Source of the DNA: an uncultured SAR116 cluster alpha proteobacterium
GTDB lineage: Bacteria > Pseudomonadota > Alphaproteobacteria > Puniceispirillales > Marisalimonadaceae
Length of the DNA: 64,000 nt
Assembly (NCBI GenBank): GCA_902524215.1
Contig: CABZCK010000006.1
Span: 1-64,000, forward strand
Direction of reading: 5' to 3'
A program made the translations under genes and the position numbers. The notes under the pieces are model-generated. The model had not been told where the DNA came from and searched no databases. It saw only the letters and a list, made by a program, of their open reading frames with translations. Shown here piece by piece: positions 26,052 through 35,527 of this stretch (position 1 is its first letter; each line of letters begins with the position of its first letter).

Positions 26052-27488
26052 ATGATTGACCTTAATAAAAAAAATGAAACATTTGTAAAAAAAAGCTCAA
26101 GAAATAATTCTAAATTATATTTAGTAAATAATTTAAATGACTTGTTAAATTCAAAATTATTTTCAGAAAAACAATTAAAGAATTTTAAAACAAATTATAA
26201 ATTTAATTCTAATAAACCAATTATTAATTTATTTGATTTTAACCAGAAAAACCTGGTCACAATTGCATATTTAAATCCAAATAAAAATTTTAGAGAAAGT
26301 ACAATTGATCAAGCTGCCAAAATATGTAATTTACTTGAAGATAGGGTTTGGGATTTGAATATTTTATCTCAATATAATGAAAATGAGGTTTATGAATTTT
26401 TATTAGGTTGGGGATTAAGTTTTTATAAATTTAATGTGTTAAAAAAAAATAATGTTAAAAAATCTTTAAATATTCTTTCGTTAAATAATAAATATAAAAA
26501 TCTAATTGACCCTTGCTCTATTGAACTAAAAGGAATTTACTTAGCAAGAGATTTGATTAACCTTCCAGCAAATTATTTAAATCCTGATCAATATGAAATA
26601 GAAATAAAAAAAATTTTTAAAGGTTTAAAATGTGTTGTTCATAAAGGTCGTAAATTTGATGATGAATTTCCACTTATTTCAATGGTAGGAAGATCATCTG
26701 AATTTAATCCTAAACTTATAGAAATTAATTGGAAAAACAAAGGTATTAAGAAAGACGAAAATAATGTCACTATCATAGGTAAAGGTATTACCTTTGACAG
26801 TGGTGGCCTAGATATTAAACCAAGTGGGGCCATGTTAAACATGAAAAAGGATATGGGAGGTAGTGCAATTGCGATTGGTTTAGCAAAGAGTTTGATAGAT
26901 TATAATAGCAAAATTAATCTTAGGCTTCTTATACCAATTGCAGAAAATTCGATTTCTCAAAAATCTATGAGACCTATGGACATTAAATTTTCAAGAAATA
27001 AAACGCCAATTGAAATTGGAAATACTGATGCAGAAGGACGTTTAATTTTAGCAGATACATTATCCTACGCCCAAGAAGGTAAAATTAATCCTGACCTTAT
27101 AATTGATTTTGCCACTTTAACTGGAGCAGCAAGAGTAGCTCTTGGTACAGAAGTACCAGTATTCTTTTCAAACAATGAAAACATTTCAAAAAAGCTTTTA
27201 GATAATTCAATCACGATGGTTGATCCTGTGTGGCGATTACCTCTTTTTACTCCATACAAAAGATTCCTTGATTCTGAAAATGGTGCTCTTAATAGTACAG
27301 GTTTTTCCAGCACAGGTGGCGCAATCACTGCGGCATTATTTTTAGAACAATTCGTTGATAAAAAAATTAATTGGGTTCATTTTGACTTAATGGCTTGGAA
27401 TCTCACCTCAAGACCAGGGTTCCCAAAAGGAGGAGAAGCAATGAGCTTAAGAACAGTTTTCAAAACGATTAACCAAATGTTTAATTAA
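26052..27488 (+). CDS. pepA: leucyl aminopeptidase (M17 family)
   Basis: A 478-residue M17 peptidase. Its C-terminal catalytic domain has VTIIGKGITFDSGGLDIKPSGAMLNMKKDMGGSA, the signature NTDAEGRLILADTL, and later VHFDLMAWN. It is a cytoplasmic two-metal hexameric aminopeptidase. The N-terminal third is divergent and AT-rich. The 3' end overlaps the convergent phosphatase gene by 4 nt. Confidence 0.94.
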   Translation: MIDLNKKNETFVKKSSRNNSKLYLVNNLNDLLNSKLFSEKQLKNFKTNYKFNSNKPIINLFDFNQKNLVTIAYLNPNKNFRESTIDQAAKICNLLEDRVWDLNILSQYNENEVYEFLLGWGLSFYKFNVLKKNNVKKSLNILSLNNKYKNLIDPCSIELKGIYLARDLINLPANYLNPDQYEIEIKKIFKGLKCVVHKGRKFDDEFPLISMVGRSSEFNPKLIEINWKNKGIKKDENNVTIIGKGITFDSGGLDIKPSGAMLNMKKDMGGSAIAIGLAKSLIDYNSKINLRLLIPIAENSISQKSMRPMDIKFSRNKTPIEIGNTDAEGRLILADTLSYAQEGKINPDLIIDFATLTGAARVALGTEVPVFFSNNENISKKLLDNSITMVDPVWRLPLFTPYKRFLDSENGALNSTGFSSTGGAITAALFLEQFVDKKINWVHFDLMAWNLTSRPGFPKGGEAMSLRTVFKTINQMFN

Positions 27489-28276
27489 TTCAAAAATTGA
27501 AGAACCTCTTTGAGCAAATCTTTATTGCAAGCTGCAATGACTTTGAATTTCTTTTTTGTTTTAAAATCAAATAATATTTCTGAGCCACTCCAATCAGTTA
27601 TGGATATTTCCCTAGATTTTAAAATTGGAATAAGCGGCAAAATATCCCATGAATTTAAATTTTCTTCTATGACTAAGTCTATTTTACCTTGTGCAAGTAA
27701 GATATAATTATGACAATCACCTGACCATATATTAATTTTCACATTATCAATTATTTTATTAATTTTTTGTAAGTTTAAAAATTCAAATAACTCAGGTGCT
27801 GTTGAAGCAAAAATTGCTTTTTTTAAAGTTAAATTTTCTTTCTCTAAAAAACTACAATCATTCCCATTTAAAATTAGTTTATCCTTATACCCTATCCATA
27901 ACTGATCTAACTCAGGAAAATCAACCATTCCAATAATAGGTTTATTATTTTTCAAGAGACCAATCATTGTTCCCCATAATGGTCTTCCAGACATATATGA
28001 TTTCGTCCCATCAATTGGATCAATAATCCATGTAAATTCAGATTTTTTATCAATTACTTTTAACTCTTCACCAATAATATTGTGAGAAGGGAAACTATTT
28101 GCTAAATATTTTCTAATAAAATTTTCAGCTTCTATATCATATTTTGTAACGGGACTGTCGTCAGTTTTTAGTTTATAATTGTTTTCCAGGTTTGATTTAT
28201 TTAGTGTAATTTTTCTAACACTTTGACTTATTTCATTAAGACAACTCGTAAAAGAAGAAAAGTTTTCTAAACTCAT
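27485..28276 (-). CDS. hisN: inositol-monophosphatase-family protein, histidinol-phosphatase-like
   Basis: A 263-residue FIG-superfamily phosphatase with metal-binding GEE (HNIIGEEL) near residue 67, WIIDPIDGTKSYMSGRP near 86, and the second-site WSGDCHNYILLAQGKIDLVIEENLNSWDILPLIPIL near 200. The WSGDC..Y..LA pattern and SITDWSG end match HisN-type histidinol phosphatases better than CysQ or SuhB. No other his genes are in the window, so the substrate call is moderate. Confidence 0.82.
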   Translation of the reverse strand: MSLENFSSFTSCLNEISQSVRKITLNKSNLENNYKLKTDDSPVTKYDIEAENFIRKYLANSFPSHNIIGEELKVIDKKSEFTWIIDPIDGTKSYMSGRPLWGTMIGLLKNNKPIIGMVDFPELDQLWIGYKDKLILNGNDCSFLEKENLTLKKAIFASTAPELFEFLNLQKINKIIDNVKINIWSGDCHNYILLAQGKIDLVIEENLNSWDILPLIPILKSREISITDWSGSEILFDFKTKKKFKVIAACNKDLLKEVLQFLN

Positions 28277-28281
28277 GAAAA

Positions 28282-28821
28282 TTATTTATTTGGCAGAGGC
28301 GCCGGAGCGTTAGATCTTTCTCTTAACCATGCAATGAGATTTGCTCTGTCTTTGGTTTTTTTTAAACCTGCAAAATTCATTTTTGTACCTTTAACATACT
28401 CTTTAGGTTTATAAAGAAATTTGTTTAACTCTTCATAAGTCCAATTGCCGTTCAACGCCGCAAACGCCTTGGAGTAACCGTAGTCTGCTTTTCCAATTGG
28501 TTTATTAACAATATTGTATAATCCTGGACCTACTTTATTATTTCCTCCGTCAACAAAAACATGACATGCTGTACATTTTTTAGAGACTTTTTCGCCTTCC
28601 ATAATATTAGCACTTGCTAAAAGGTTAATAATTGGTTCAATTACTGATGCTTCTTTTACTTGAGTGTTTTTTTTATCCACGTTAGCGACTTCAATTGGGT
28701 ATGCATTTTTCTCTAATGTTTTTGGATTAACTAGAAAACTACCAACTTTACTAAATCCCATTATTAATAACCCAGCACATAAAACTCCGGCTGCAATTTT
28801 ATTAAATTTCAAAGCATCCAT
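28282..28821 (-). CDS. membrane-anchored c-type cytochrome (c552/CycM-like)
   Basis: The start at MDALKFNKIAAG is preferred to the track start because GGAGTTAAC precedes that ATG; 179 residues result. One N-terminal membrane anchor (residues ~8-27) is followed by a linker. A class I cytochrome c domain then has haem site CTACH near residue 89, GPGLYNIV, and the Met ligand region GTKMNFAGLKK. It probably carries electrons between the bc1 complex and a terminal oxidase in the periplasm. Confidence 0.92.
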   Translation of the reverse strand: MDALKFNKIAAGVLCAGLLIMGFSKVGSFLVNPKTLEKNAYPIEVANVDKKNTQVKEASVIEPIINLLASANIMEGEKVSKKCTACHVFVDGGNNKVGPGLYNIVNKPIGKADYGYSKAFAALNGNWTYEELNKFLYKPKEYVKGTKMNFAGLKKTKDRANLIAWLRERSNAPAPLPNK

Positions 28822-28951
28822 GTTAACTCCACTCAATCAAAATAAGGTATAATATTTTTATATTTCATTATATAAATTTTTCAATTAAATTATTAAAATA
28901 AAATAATTTTAATCAAGATTAAATTCTTTATTTCATTTATAGGCATTTAAA

Positions 28952-29704
28952 TTGTCATACAAAAACTTTGCTATTTTAATCCCATCAAGAATAGGATCAA
29001 CAAGACTTAAAAATAAAGCTTTAATTGAAATAAATAAGAAACCACTCATAGAGCATGTAATTAGAGGGGCAATAAAGTCTAATTTAAATGTGCCTATTAT
29101 AGTTGCGACAGATACTCAAGATATTGTTAATGTAGCTGAAAGATGCGGACAAATAGGAATTCTTACTAGCAAAGATCATAAAAGTGGATCTGATAGAATT
29201 TATGAAGCACTTGAAAAATTTGATCCACAAAAAAAAATAAAAAAAATTATTCATCTGCAAGGTGACTTGCCTAATGTTTCAAAAAAATTAATCATAAGTC
29301 TGGGAGATATAATTAAGAGTAATAAATGTATTGCTACTCCAGTTGTTAAAGCAGATAAAAATGAAATTTTAGATGAAAACATTGTTAAATGTGCAGCATC
29401 TTTTAAAAACGCAAAACCAAAAATTGGAGAGATTGGAAATGCACTTTATTTTAGTAGATATCCAATTCCTTGGGGAGATAGTATTAAATGGCATCATCTT
29501 GGTATTTATGGATGGGATAGATCCATAATTGAAAAATATATAAAACTCAAACCATCAAATTTAGAAATGAGTGAAAAATTAGAGCAATTAAGAGCGCTAG
29601 AAGCTGGAATTAACATCAAAATCTTAATTACAAATGAGAAACCTATTGGTATAGATACTATTAGTGATTTAAAAAATTTTAAAAAGAGTATCAATGCTTA
29701 TTAG
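28952..29704 (+). CDS. kdsB: 3-deoxy-manno-octulosonate cytidylyltransferase
   Basis: A 250-residue KdsB. It has ILIPSRIGSTRLKNKALIEI at the start, HKSGSDRIYEAL near residue 74, HLQGDLPNV near 98, and HHLGIYGWDRSIIEKY near 180. It activates KDO as CMP-KDO for LPS core synthesis. The start codon reads TTG (TTG TCA TAC). It overlaps pheA by 11 nt and is divergent from the cytochrome gene across about 130 bp. Confidence 0.95.
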   Translation: MSYKNFAILIPSRIGSTRLKNKALIEINKKPLIEHVIRGAIKSNLNVPIIVATDTQDIVNVAERCGQIGILTSKDHKSGSDRIYEALEKFDPQKKIKKIIHLQGDLPNVSKKLIISLGDIIKSNKCIATPVVKADKNEILDENIVKCAASFKNAKPKIGEIGNALYFSRYPIPWGDSIKWHHLGIYGWDRSIIEKYIKLKPSNLEMSEKLEQLRALEAGINIKILITNEKPIGIDTISDLKNFKKSINAY

Positions 29705-30554
29705 TAAAAAGAAATTCAAGATAGCTTTTCAAGGTATGCCTGGAGCTTATTCTAATATGGCCTGTGAAGAATGTTTTCCAAATGCAAAAGCAATTCCCTG
29801 TATTTCATTTGAAAACATGTTAGAAATTACAAAAAGGAAAACTTCGGATTTAGCTATGGTACCTATTGAAAATTCAGTAGCAGGCCGTGTTGCAGATATC
29901 CACAATCTTATACCAGAAAGTGGACTTCATATAATTGGAGAGCATTATCAAAAAGTAAATCATCAACTTTTAGCCTTAAAAGGTGCAACTCTTAAAACAA
30001 TTAAAACAGTTAAAAGTCATTCACAAGGTCTTGCACAATGTAGAAGATTGATAAAACAACTTAATTTAGCACCTTTACAGCATATAGATACTGCAGGAGC
30101 TGCACATGAATTATCAAAAGGAGATGACATAACTGTAGCAGCAATAGCATCTAAAATGGCTGCAAAAATATATGGATTAAAAATTCTTAAAAAGAATATT
30201 GAAGATGAGATTAATAACACAACAAGATTTTTAATTATGTCTAACAAAAAAAGCATACCCAAATACGACAAAAGTAAAGTTTTTGTAACGACTATTGTAT
30301 TTCAGATGAAATCTGTTCCTGCTGCTCTATACAAAGTTTTAGGTGGGTTTGCTACGAATGGGATTAATCTAACAAAATTAGAAAGTTATATAAGTGGAAA
30401 AAATATGAAAGCGGCAAGATTTTATGTAGATGCTGAAGGTCACCCCCACGAAAAAGGTATGCAAAACGCGCTTGATGAAATGAAATTTTATACTCTAGAA
30501 GGAAGTATTAAAATACTAGGTTCATATTTAAGAAATATACCAACAAAAATTTAA
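29694..30554 (+). CDS. pheA: prephenate dehydratase
   Basis: A 286-residue monofunctional prephenate dehydratase: IAFQGMPGAYSNMACEECFP at the N-terminus, MVPIENSVAGRVADIHNLI near residue 62, and the catalytic NNTTRFLIM near 175. A C-terminal ACT domain (PAALYKVLGGFATNGINLTKLES) should bind phenylalanine for feedback control. There is no chorismate mutase domain. It is coupled to kdsB by overlap, a frequent alphaproteobacterial pair. Confidence 0.96.
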   Translation: MLISKKKFKIAFQGMPGAYSNMACEECFPNAKAIPCISFENMLEITKRKTSDLAMVPIENSVAGRVADIHNLIPESGLHIIGEHYQKVNHQLLALKGATLKTIKTVKSHSQGLAQCRRLIKQLNLAPLQHIDTAGAAHELSKGDDITVAAIASKMAAKIYGLKILKKNIEDEINNTTRFLIMSNKKSIPKYDKSKVFVTTIVFQMKSVPAALYKVLGGFATNGINLTKLESYISGKNMKAARFYVDAEGHPHEKGMQNALDEMKFYTLEGSIKILGSYLRNIPTKI

Positions 30555-30594
30555 ATATCTTGAAAGTCAAACTAAACTAATACATATTATCTTT

Positions 30595-30681
30595 GGAGAG
30601 CTTCATGGACGTGACTCTTGCTAACCCGGTCAGATTCGAAAGAAAGCAGCCGTAACAATGATAGCGGGTCATGAAGCTTTC
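30595..30681 (+). ncRNA. ffs: 4.5S / SRP RNA (small bacterial type)
   Basis: The apical domain IV is clear: GCTAACCCGGTCAG, a TTCGAAAGAAAGCAGCC segment carrying the asymmetric loop, and GATAGCGGGTCATG. The ends pair as AGCTTCATG with CATGAAGCT, closing one long hairpin of about 85 nt, and a T-rich CTTTCTTTT follows. It scaffolds Ffh for cotranslational membrane targeting. It sits just upstream of dnaX. The exact ends are estimated from the pairing. Confidence 0.93.
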
Positions 30682-30696
30682 TTTTAAGAAAATAAA

Positions 30697-32337
30697 ATGA
30701 ATTATAAAGTTCTTGCAAGAAAATATAGACCTCAAAATTTCCAAGAATTAATTGGTCAAGATATATTAGTTAACACCCTAAAAAATGCTTTAAATGACGG
30801 TAGATTAGCCCACGCTTTTTTATTAACCGGTATAAGAGGAATAGGAAAAACAACTACTGCTAGGATAATAGCCAAAGCTTTTAATTGTGAAGGTAATAAC
30901 AATAACAAACCAACGTTTAAGATTTGTAATAACTGCGGACCTTGTAAAGCTATTACAAAAGGAAATTCACTTGATGTGATTGAAATTGATGCAGCAAGTA
31001 AAACCGGTGTCGATAATATAAGAGAAATCATAGAATCTGTGATGTATTCTACAAACGAAATGCGCTTTAAAATTTATATCATAGATGAAGTGCATATGTT
31101 ATCTACTGCCGCTTTTAATGCATTATTAAAAACACTTGAAGAACCTCCAAATAATACCAAATTCATATTTGCAACAACTGAGACAAAAAAAATACCTGCT
31201 ACTATAATTTCTAGATGTCAAAGGTTTGATCTTAAAAGAATTGATCACAAAGTCCTAATAAATCATTTAAAATCTATTTGTGTTAAAGAAGACATTACTA
31301 TTGATGATGAATCACTCAAACAAATTAGTTCTTCCTCAGAAGGTTCAATGAGAGATGCATTATCTATTTTAGATCAAGTAGCAGCACTTTCAAATAATCA
31401 AATTCAAATTACAGAATTAAGACAATTATTAGGAATAAGAAGTAAATTAGATTTTATTAAACTTTATAAATTCTGTTTAGATGCCAAAGCATCAGAAGCT
31501 TTAAACTATTATTATCAATTAATTGAAGACTCAGCAAATCCTTCAGATATACTTTATAGTTTAATAAGCATATGTAGTGATGCATGTAAATTCATTGTTA
31601 ATAATAATCTTATAGATGAACATGTAGACGAATTCAGAAAAATATCAGAACATGGAATCACAAAACTTTTAAGGTCTTGGCAAGTTTTAATTAAAGGACT
31701 TGATGAGACAAAAAGTGGAACAAACCAAATAGATATTGTATCTATTATCATTGTAAAGTTAAGTTATACATCCTCAACTCCAATGCCAGAGGAATTAATT
31801 AAAAAACTTGATAAAAAAATTTTAAATAATAGCTCTAAGCAAACAAGTACTAAAACAGTTGAAAATAAAAATGTTGATCAAAAAATTACAACTGGTAAAA
31901 CTTTGGAAAGTAATGAAACATACCAACCTTTTAAGAATGAAGATAAAATAGATAGTAAAAATAAAACAAATATTGAAAATAAAATTTCTCTTAATGATTT
32001 TGAAGAGCTACTTACATTTTTAATTGAAAATAGAGAAGCATTATTACATGCACAATTAGTAAATAATGTAGTTATTGATAGTTTCGAACATGGAAAAATT
32101 TCAATGAAAATATCTGAAAATTGTACATTTGATGTTATAAAACATTTATCAAAATTTCTTCAGGATAAAACAGGTTTAAAATGGATTATTGAAGAATTGC
32201 AAACAACAAACAATAAAACCCACGAAGAAATTAAAGATATTAATTTTGAAAAAAAGAAAAAAGAAATTGAATCAGACCCTATAATAAATGAAGTTAAACA
32301 ACTTTTTCCAAATGCTGAAGTAAAAGATATAGAATAA
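30697..32337 (+). CDS. dnaX: DNA polymerase III subunit gamma/tau
   Basis: A 546-residue clamp-loader subunit starting YKVLARKYRPQNFQELIGQD. Walker A is GIRGIGKTTTARII near residue 46. A zinc module has CEG..CNNCGPC near 67-82, the DExx box is IIDEVHML, and the sensor TLEEPPNNTKFIFATTE follows. The Lys/Asn-rich linker and C-terminal tau-like region end in FPNAEVKDIE. It lies 16 nt after the 4.5S RNA and 7 nt before recR, with no ybaB between. Confidence 0.97.
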   Translation: MNYKVLARKYRPQNFQELIGQDILVNTLKNALNDGRLAHAFLLTGIRGIGKTTTARIIAKAFNCEGNNNNKPTFKICNNCGPCKAITKGNSLDVIEIDAASKTGVDNIREIIESVMYSTNEMRFKIYIIDEVHMLSTAAFNALLKTLEEPPNNTKFIFATTETKKIPATIISRCQRFDLKRIDHKVLINHLKSICVKEDITIDDESLKQISSSSEGSMRDALSILDQVAALSNNQIQITELRQLLGIRSKLDFIKLYKFCLDAKASEALNYYYQLIEDSANPSDILYSLISICSDACKFIVNNNLIDEHVDEFRKISEHGITKLLRSWQVLIKGLDETKSGTNQIDIVSIIIVKLSYTSSTPMPEELIKKLDKKILNNSSKQTSTKTVENKNVDQKITTGKTLESNETYQPFKNEDKIDSKNKTNIENKISLNDFEELLTFLIENREALLHAQLVNNVVIDSFEHGKISMKISENCTFDVIKHLSKFLQDKTGLKWIIEELQTTNNKTHEEIKDINFEKKKKEIESDPIINEVKQLFPNAEVKDIE

Positions 32338-32344
32338 ATTTAAA

Positions 32345-32953
32345 ATGAATTATGAAAATGAAAATAATTTTCTTGAAACTTTAATAAAAAGAATTTCAAA
32401 ACTACCTGGATTAGGACCGCGTTCTGCAAGAAGAATTATATTTTATCTTTTAAAAAATAAAGAAATACATTTAAGACCGATTATTGAGAGTTTAATTCAA
32501 GTTGAAAAAAATATAAAAAAATGCAAAGTATGTGGAAATATCGACTTGAACGAGATTTGTTCGATTTGTTCAGATGAAAATAGAAATAAACTATTAATAT
32601 GTATTGTAGAAAATGTTCCTGATTTATGGGCAGTTGAAAGATCTGGTATATATAAAGGAATGTATCACGTTCTTGGTGGTGTTCTTTCAGCGATTGATGG
32701 AATTAATCCTGAGGAACTAAATATTCCTTTGTTAGAAACAAGAATTAAAGAATCTAGAGAAATTGAAATAATTATAGCTATTTCTGCTACACTGGATGGC
32801 CAAACAACAGCACATTATTTGTCTAAAGTAGTTAATAAATATGGAAATAAAATTACAAAATTAGCTCATGGTGTACCAGTTGGAGGAGAACTTGATTATT
32901 TAGATGATGGAACGATTATTCAAGCTCTTAAAGGTAGAACTCTCTTTGAGTAG
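32345..32953 (+). CDS. recR: recombination mediator RecR
   Basis: A 202-residue RecR. It has a helix-hairpin-helix ISKLPGLGPRSARRIIFYLL, a four-Cys zinc finger CKVC..CSIC near residues 59-76, and a Toprim domain ICIVENVPDLWAVERSGIYKGMYHVLGG. It works with RecF and RecO to load RecA at gaps. It is coupled to dnaX. The convergent rmuC gene ends 5 nt away. Confidence 0.97.
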   Translation: MNYENENNFLETLIKRISKLPGLGPRSARRIIFYLLKNKEIHLRPIIESLIQVEKNIKKCKVCGNIDLNEICSICSDENRNKLLICIVENVPDLWAVERSGIYKGMYHVLGGVLSAIDGINPEELNIPLLETRIKESREIEIIIAISATLDGQTTAHYLSKVVNKYGNKITKLAHGVPVGGELDYLDDGTIIQALKGRTLFE

Positions 32954-32957
32954 TTGT

Positions 32958-34007
32958 TTAATTAATTATTTTTTTATTGTCACTTTTATCTTCAACGTCA
33001 ATTGAATTTATCTTGCTTCCACGTAAATAAACTTTTTTTTGTGAAATCTTTGCTAACTCTAAATCCTTTTGAGCTAATTCAAAATGTTTATCAAGTTTGT
33101 CAAATCTTTCATTTAAATTATTTAAATCATTTAAAAGCTTATTAACTTCAACCTGTATTTCACTTGCTAGTTTATTCATATTAGCATCTCTAATAATTGC
33201 ACGAACAGTATTCAAAATAAGCATTAAATTATCAGGTCCAGCTAAATAAACTTTTTTTAACCTACTTTCATCAACAATTTTTGGTAATTTTATATTAATT
33301 TCATGATAAATTGATTCACTTGGCAAAAACATTACTGCACTATCAGCAGTTTCTGAAAGATCGATATATTTTGTTGAAATATCATCAATATGTTTCAATA
33401 CAGAGATTCCAAATTTTTTTAAGAATTCTTTTTTTTCATTTTCATCTTTTGCAGCTACATATGACCTATAATGCTCAAGTGGAAACTTTGAATCGATGCA
33501 AATTGGACCCGGTGGATAAGGTAAATTAACCATACAATCTACTCTAAAACCATTTTTAAGAGTATGCTGAAACTTATAAGCATTCTGAGGCAAAGAATCT
33601 CTTATCAAGTTCTCAAGTTGAACTTCACCAAATGCTCCACGAAGTTGTTTATTTGATAAAATATTCTTTAAACTGTGAACTTGGGCACTTAACTCATTTA
33701 AGTTATTTTGAGCTTTATCTATTACAGCTAATCTTTCTCTTACATCAGACAACGATTTTTGTGTTTTTTCTGTTTGTTCATTTAAACTAGAACCAATATT
33801 TTTATTTATGTTATTTATTTTTTCTTCAACAGTTTTGGTTAATAAAATGATCGACCCTTGAATTTCACTTATATTTTTTTGAACATTAATTGAATCATTT
33901 ACTTGTGTCGAAGTGTTAATTTTATTTTTGAATAACATATAAATAACTAAAAAAAATAAAATTAGAATTATGAAAATTAGTAATAAATCAGAATAACCTT
34001 GATTCAT
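32958..34007 (-). CDS. rmuC: DNA recombination protein RmuC homologue
   Basis: A 349-residue protein with one N-terminal membrane helix (residues ~8-26), a coiled coil over roughly 40-120, then the RmuC domain. That domain shows LRGAFGEVQLENLIRDSLP, PICIDSKFPLEHYRSY and AVMFLPSESIYHEI, followed by a C-terminal coiled coil. The nuclease-like domain limits inversions at short repeats in E. coli. It is shorter than E. coli RmuC, mostly by its coiled-coil arms. Confidence 0.93.
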   Translation of the reverse strand: MNQGYSDLLLIFIILILFFLVIYMLFKNKINTSTQVNDSINVQKNISEIQGSIILLTKTVEEKINNINKNIGSSLNEQTEKTQKSLSDVRERLAVIDKAQNNLNELSAQVHSLKNILSNKQLRGAFGEVQLENLIRDSLPQNAYKFQHTLKNGFRVDCMVNLPYPPGPICIDSKFPLEHYRSYVAAKDENEKKEFLKKFGISVLKHIDDISTKYIDLSETADSAVMFLPSESIYHEINIKLPKIVDESRLKKVYLAGPDNLMLILNTVRAIIRDANMNKLASEIQVEVNKLLNDLNNLNERFDKLDKHFELAQKDLELAKISQKKVYLRGSKINSIDVEDKSDNKKIIN

Positions 34008-34069
34008 TTCTTGCCCTTTCCTGACAATTTACTTATAAAAATTTATTAATAAACTAACTTAGCACTAAT

Positions 34070-34600
34070 ATGGCCTTACGAAAAATAATAAAAATGCCAA
34101 ATAGCTTTTTAAGAAAAAAAGCTTCAGTTGTAGATAAATTAGATAATGATATTAGACATATTTTAGATGATATGCTTGAAACAATGTATAATGCTAATGG
34201 TATAGGGTTAGCAGCCACACAAATAGGAATTGACAAAAGATTAGTTGTAATGGATTGTGGATTAAAAATAAATGATGATAATTTCAAACCTAACCCCATC
34301 AAAATGATTAATCCAGAAATTACTTTTTTAAGTAAACATTTTAATGAAAGAGAAGAAGGATGCTTGTCAATTCCAGGTCATCACGCGATTGTCAAACGAC
34401 CAGATAAAGTTATAGTAAATTACAGAGATGAAAGTTTTAAACAAAAAGAATTAGAAGCTGATGATTTATTAGGAGTTTGTATTCAACATGAAATAGATCA
34501 TTTAAATGGAATATTATTTATAGATCATTTATCGAGGATTAAAAAAGAAATGATTTTAAAAAAAATTAAAAAAGAAAATCTCAACAAAAATAAAAGTTAA
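34070..34600 (+). CDS. def: peptide deformylase
   Basis: A 176-residue deformylase with all three motifs: GIGLAATQIG near residue 44, EGCLSIPG near 100 and the metal-binding QHEIDHLNG near 143. It removes the N-formyl group from nascent proteins. It runs straight into fmt, whose ATG follows its TAA with no gap. The AT-rich tail is Lys-heavy. Confidence 0.97.
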   Translation: MALRKIIKMPNSFLRKKASVVDKLDNDIRHILDDMLETMYNANGIGLAATQIGIDKRLVVMDCGLKINDDNFKPNPIKMINPEITFLSKHFNEREEGCLSIPGHHAIVKRPDKVIVNYRDESFKQKELEADDLLGVCIQHEIDHLNGILFIDHLSRIKKEMILKKIKKENLNKNKS

Positions 34601-35527
34601 ATGAATATTTTTTTCATGGGAACACCCGAATTTGCTGTTCCTACTTTAGATATATTAAATAAAAATTATAATATAATCGGCGTTTTTACTCAACCACCTC
34701 GTCCATCTGGAAGAGGTATGAAAAAACTAAAATCTTCAATTCAACAATATTCAGAAAAAAATAAATTAAATTTCTACACACCTAATAACCTTAAAAATGA
34801 TGAAACCTTAAAAATTTTAGTTGGCCTTAATCCAGATTTGATAGTTGTTGTTGCATATGGATTATTAATTCCAGAAGTCATTTTAAAAATACCATCATAT
34901 GGCTGCATAAACGGTCATGCTAGTTTGTTACCAAAATGGCGAGGAGCAGCTCCTATCCAAAGAGCAATAGAAGCAGGAGATATAAAAACTGGATGTACAT
35001 CAATGTTAATGGAAAAAGGGTTAGATACAGGACCAATGATTCATAAAAAAGAAATATTAATTAAAATGGAGGATGATGTAATTGATCTTTTTGAAAGTTT
35101 ATCATTACTTACCGCAGAATGCCTTGACGAAACAATCCAAAGAATATTTTCTGGAGATTCCAAACAAACACCTCAAAATAATTTAGAAGCTTCATACGCT
35201 CATAAATTGACTAAAGAAGAAGGACTAATTAACTGGAATAATAACTCGTTAGATATTTACAACAAAATGAGAGCATTTAAAATTTTTCCAGGGACTTTTT
35301 TTTACTACAAAAATGATAAAATTGATATAATCGATGGTTACCCTTTAAATAAAACACATAATCAAAATCCAGGAACAATTTTAACAACATCCGATAATAT
35401 ACAAATTGCTTGTAGAAAAGATACTGTTTTCCAAATAAATTCATTAAAAAAATCTGGGAAAAAAAGCATGTCCGCAAAAGAATTTTTAAATGGTCATAAT
35501 TTAAATGTTGGTGAAGTAATTGATTAG
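34601..35527 (+). CDS. fmt: methionyl-tRNA formyltransferase
   Basis: A 308-residue Fmt: FMGTPEFAVPTLDIL at the N-terminus, PPRPSGRGMKKL near residue 38, and the formyl-transfer core CINGHASLLPKWRGAAPIQRAIEAGD with Asn/His near 105-107. A C-terminal OB-like tRNA-binding domain ends it. It makes the formyl-Met-tRNA that Def later processes. The end overlaps truA by 8 nt. Confidence 0.97.
   Translation: MNIFFMGTPEFAVPTLDILNKNYNIIGVFTQPPRPSGRGMKKLKSSIQQYSEKNKLNFYTPNNLKNDETLKILVGLNPDLIVVVAYGLLIPEVILKIPSYGCINGHASLLPKWRGAAPIQRAIEAGDIKTGCTSMLMEKGLDTGPMIHKKEILIKMEDDVIDLFESLSLLTAECLDETIQRIFSGDSKQTPQNNLEASYAHKLTKEEGLINWNNNSLDIYNKMRAFKIFPGTFFYYKNDKIDIIDGYPLNKTHNQNPGTILTTSDNIQIACRKDTVFQINSLKKSGKKSMSAKEFLNGHNLNVGEVID

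Noticed and set aside
32240-32275. A-rich run near the dnaX 3' end as a programmed frameshift site for a short gamma form
   Set aside because: It lies close to the C-terminus, so a shift there would not give a gamma-length product, and A-runs are frequent by composition in this genome.
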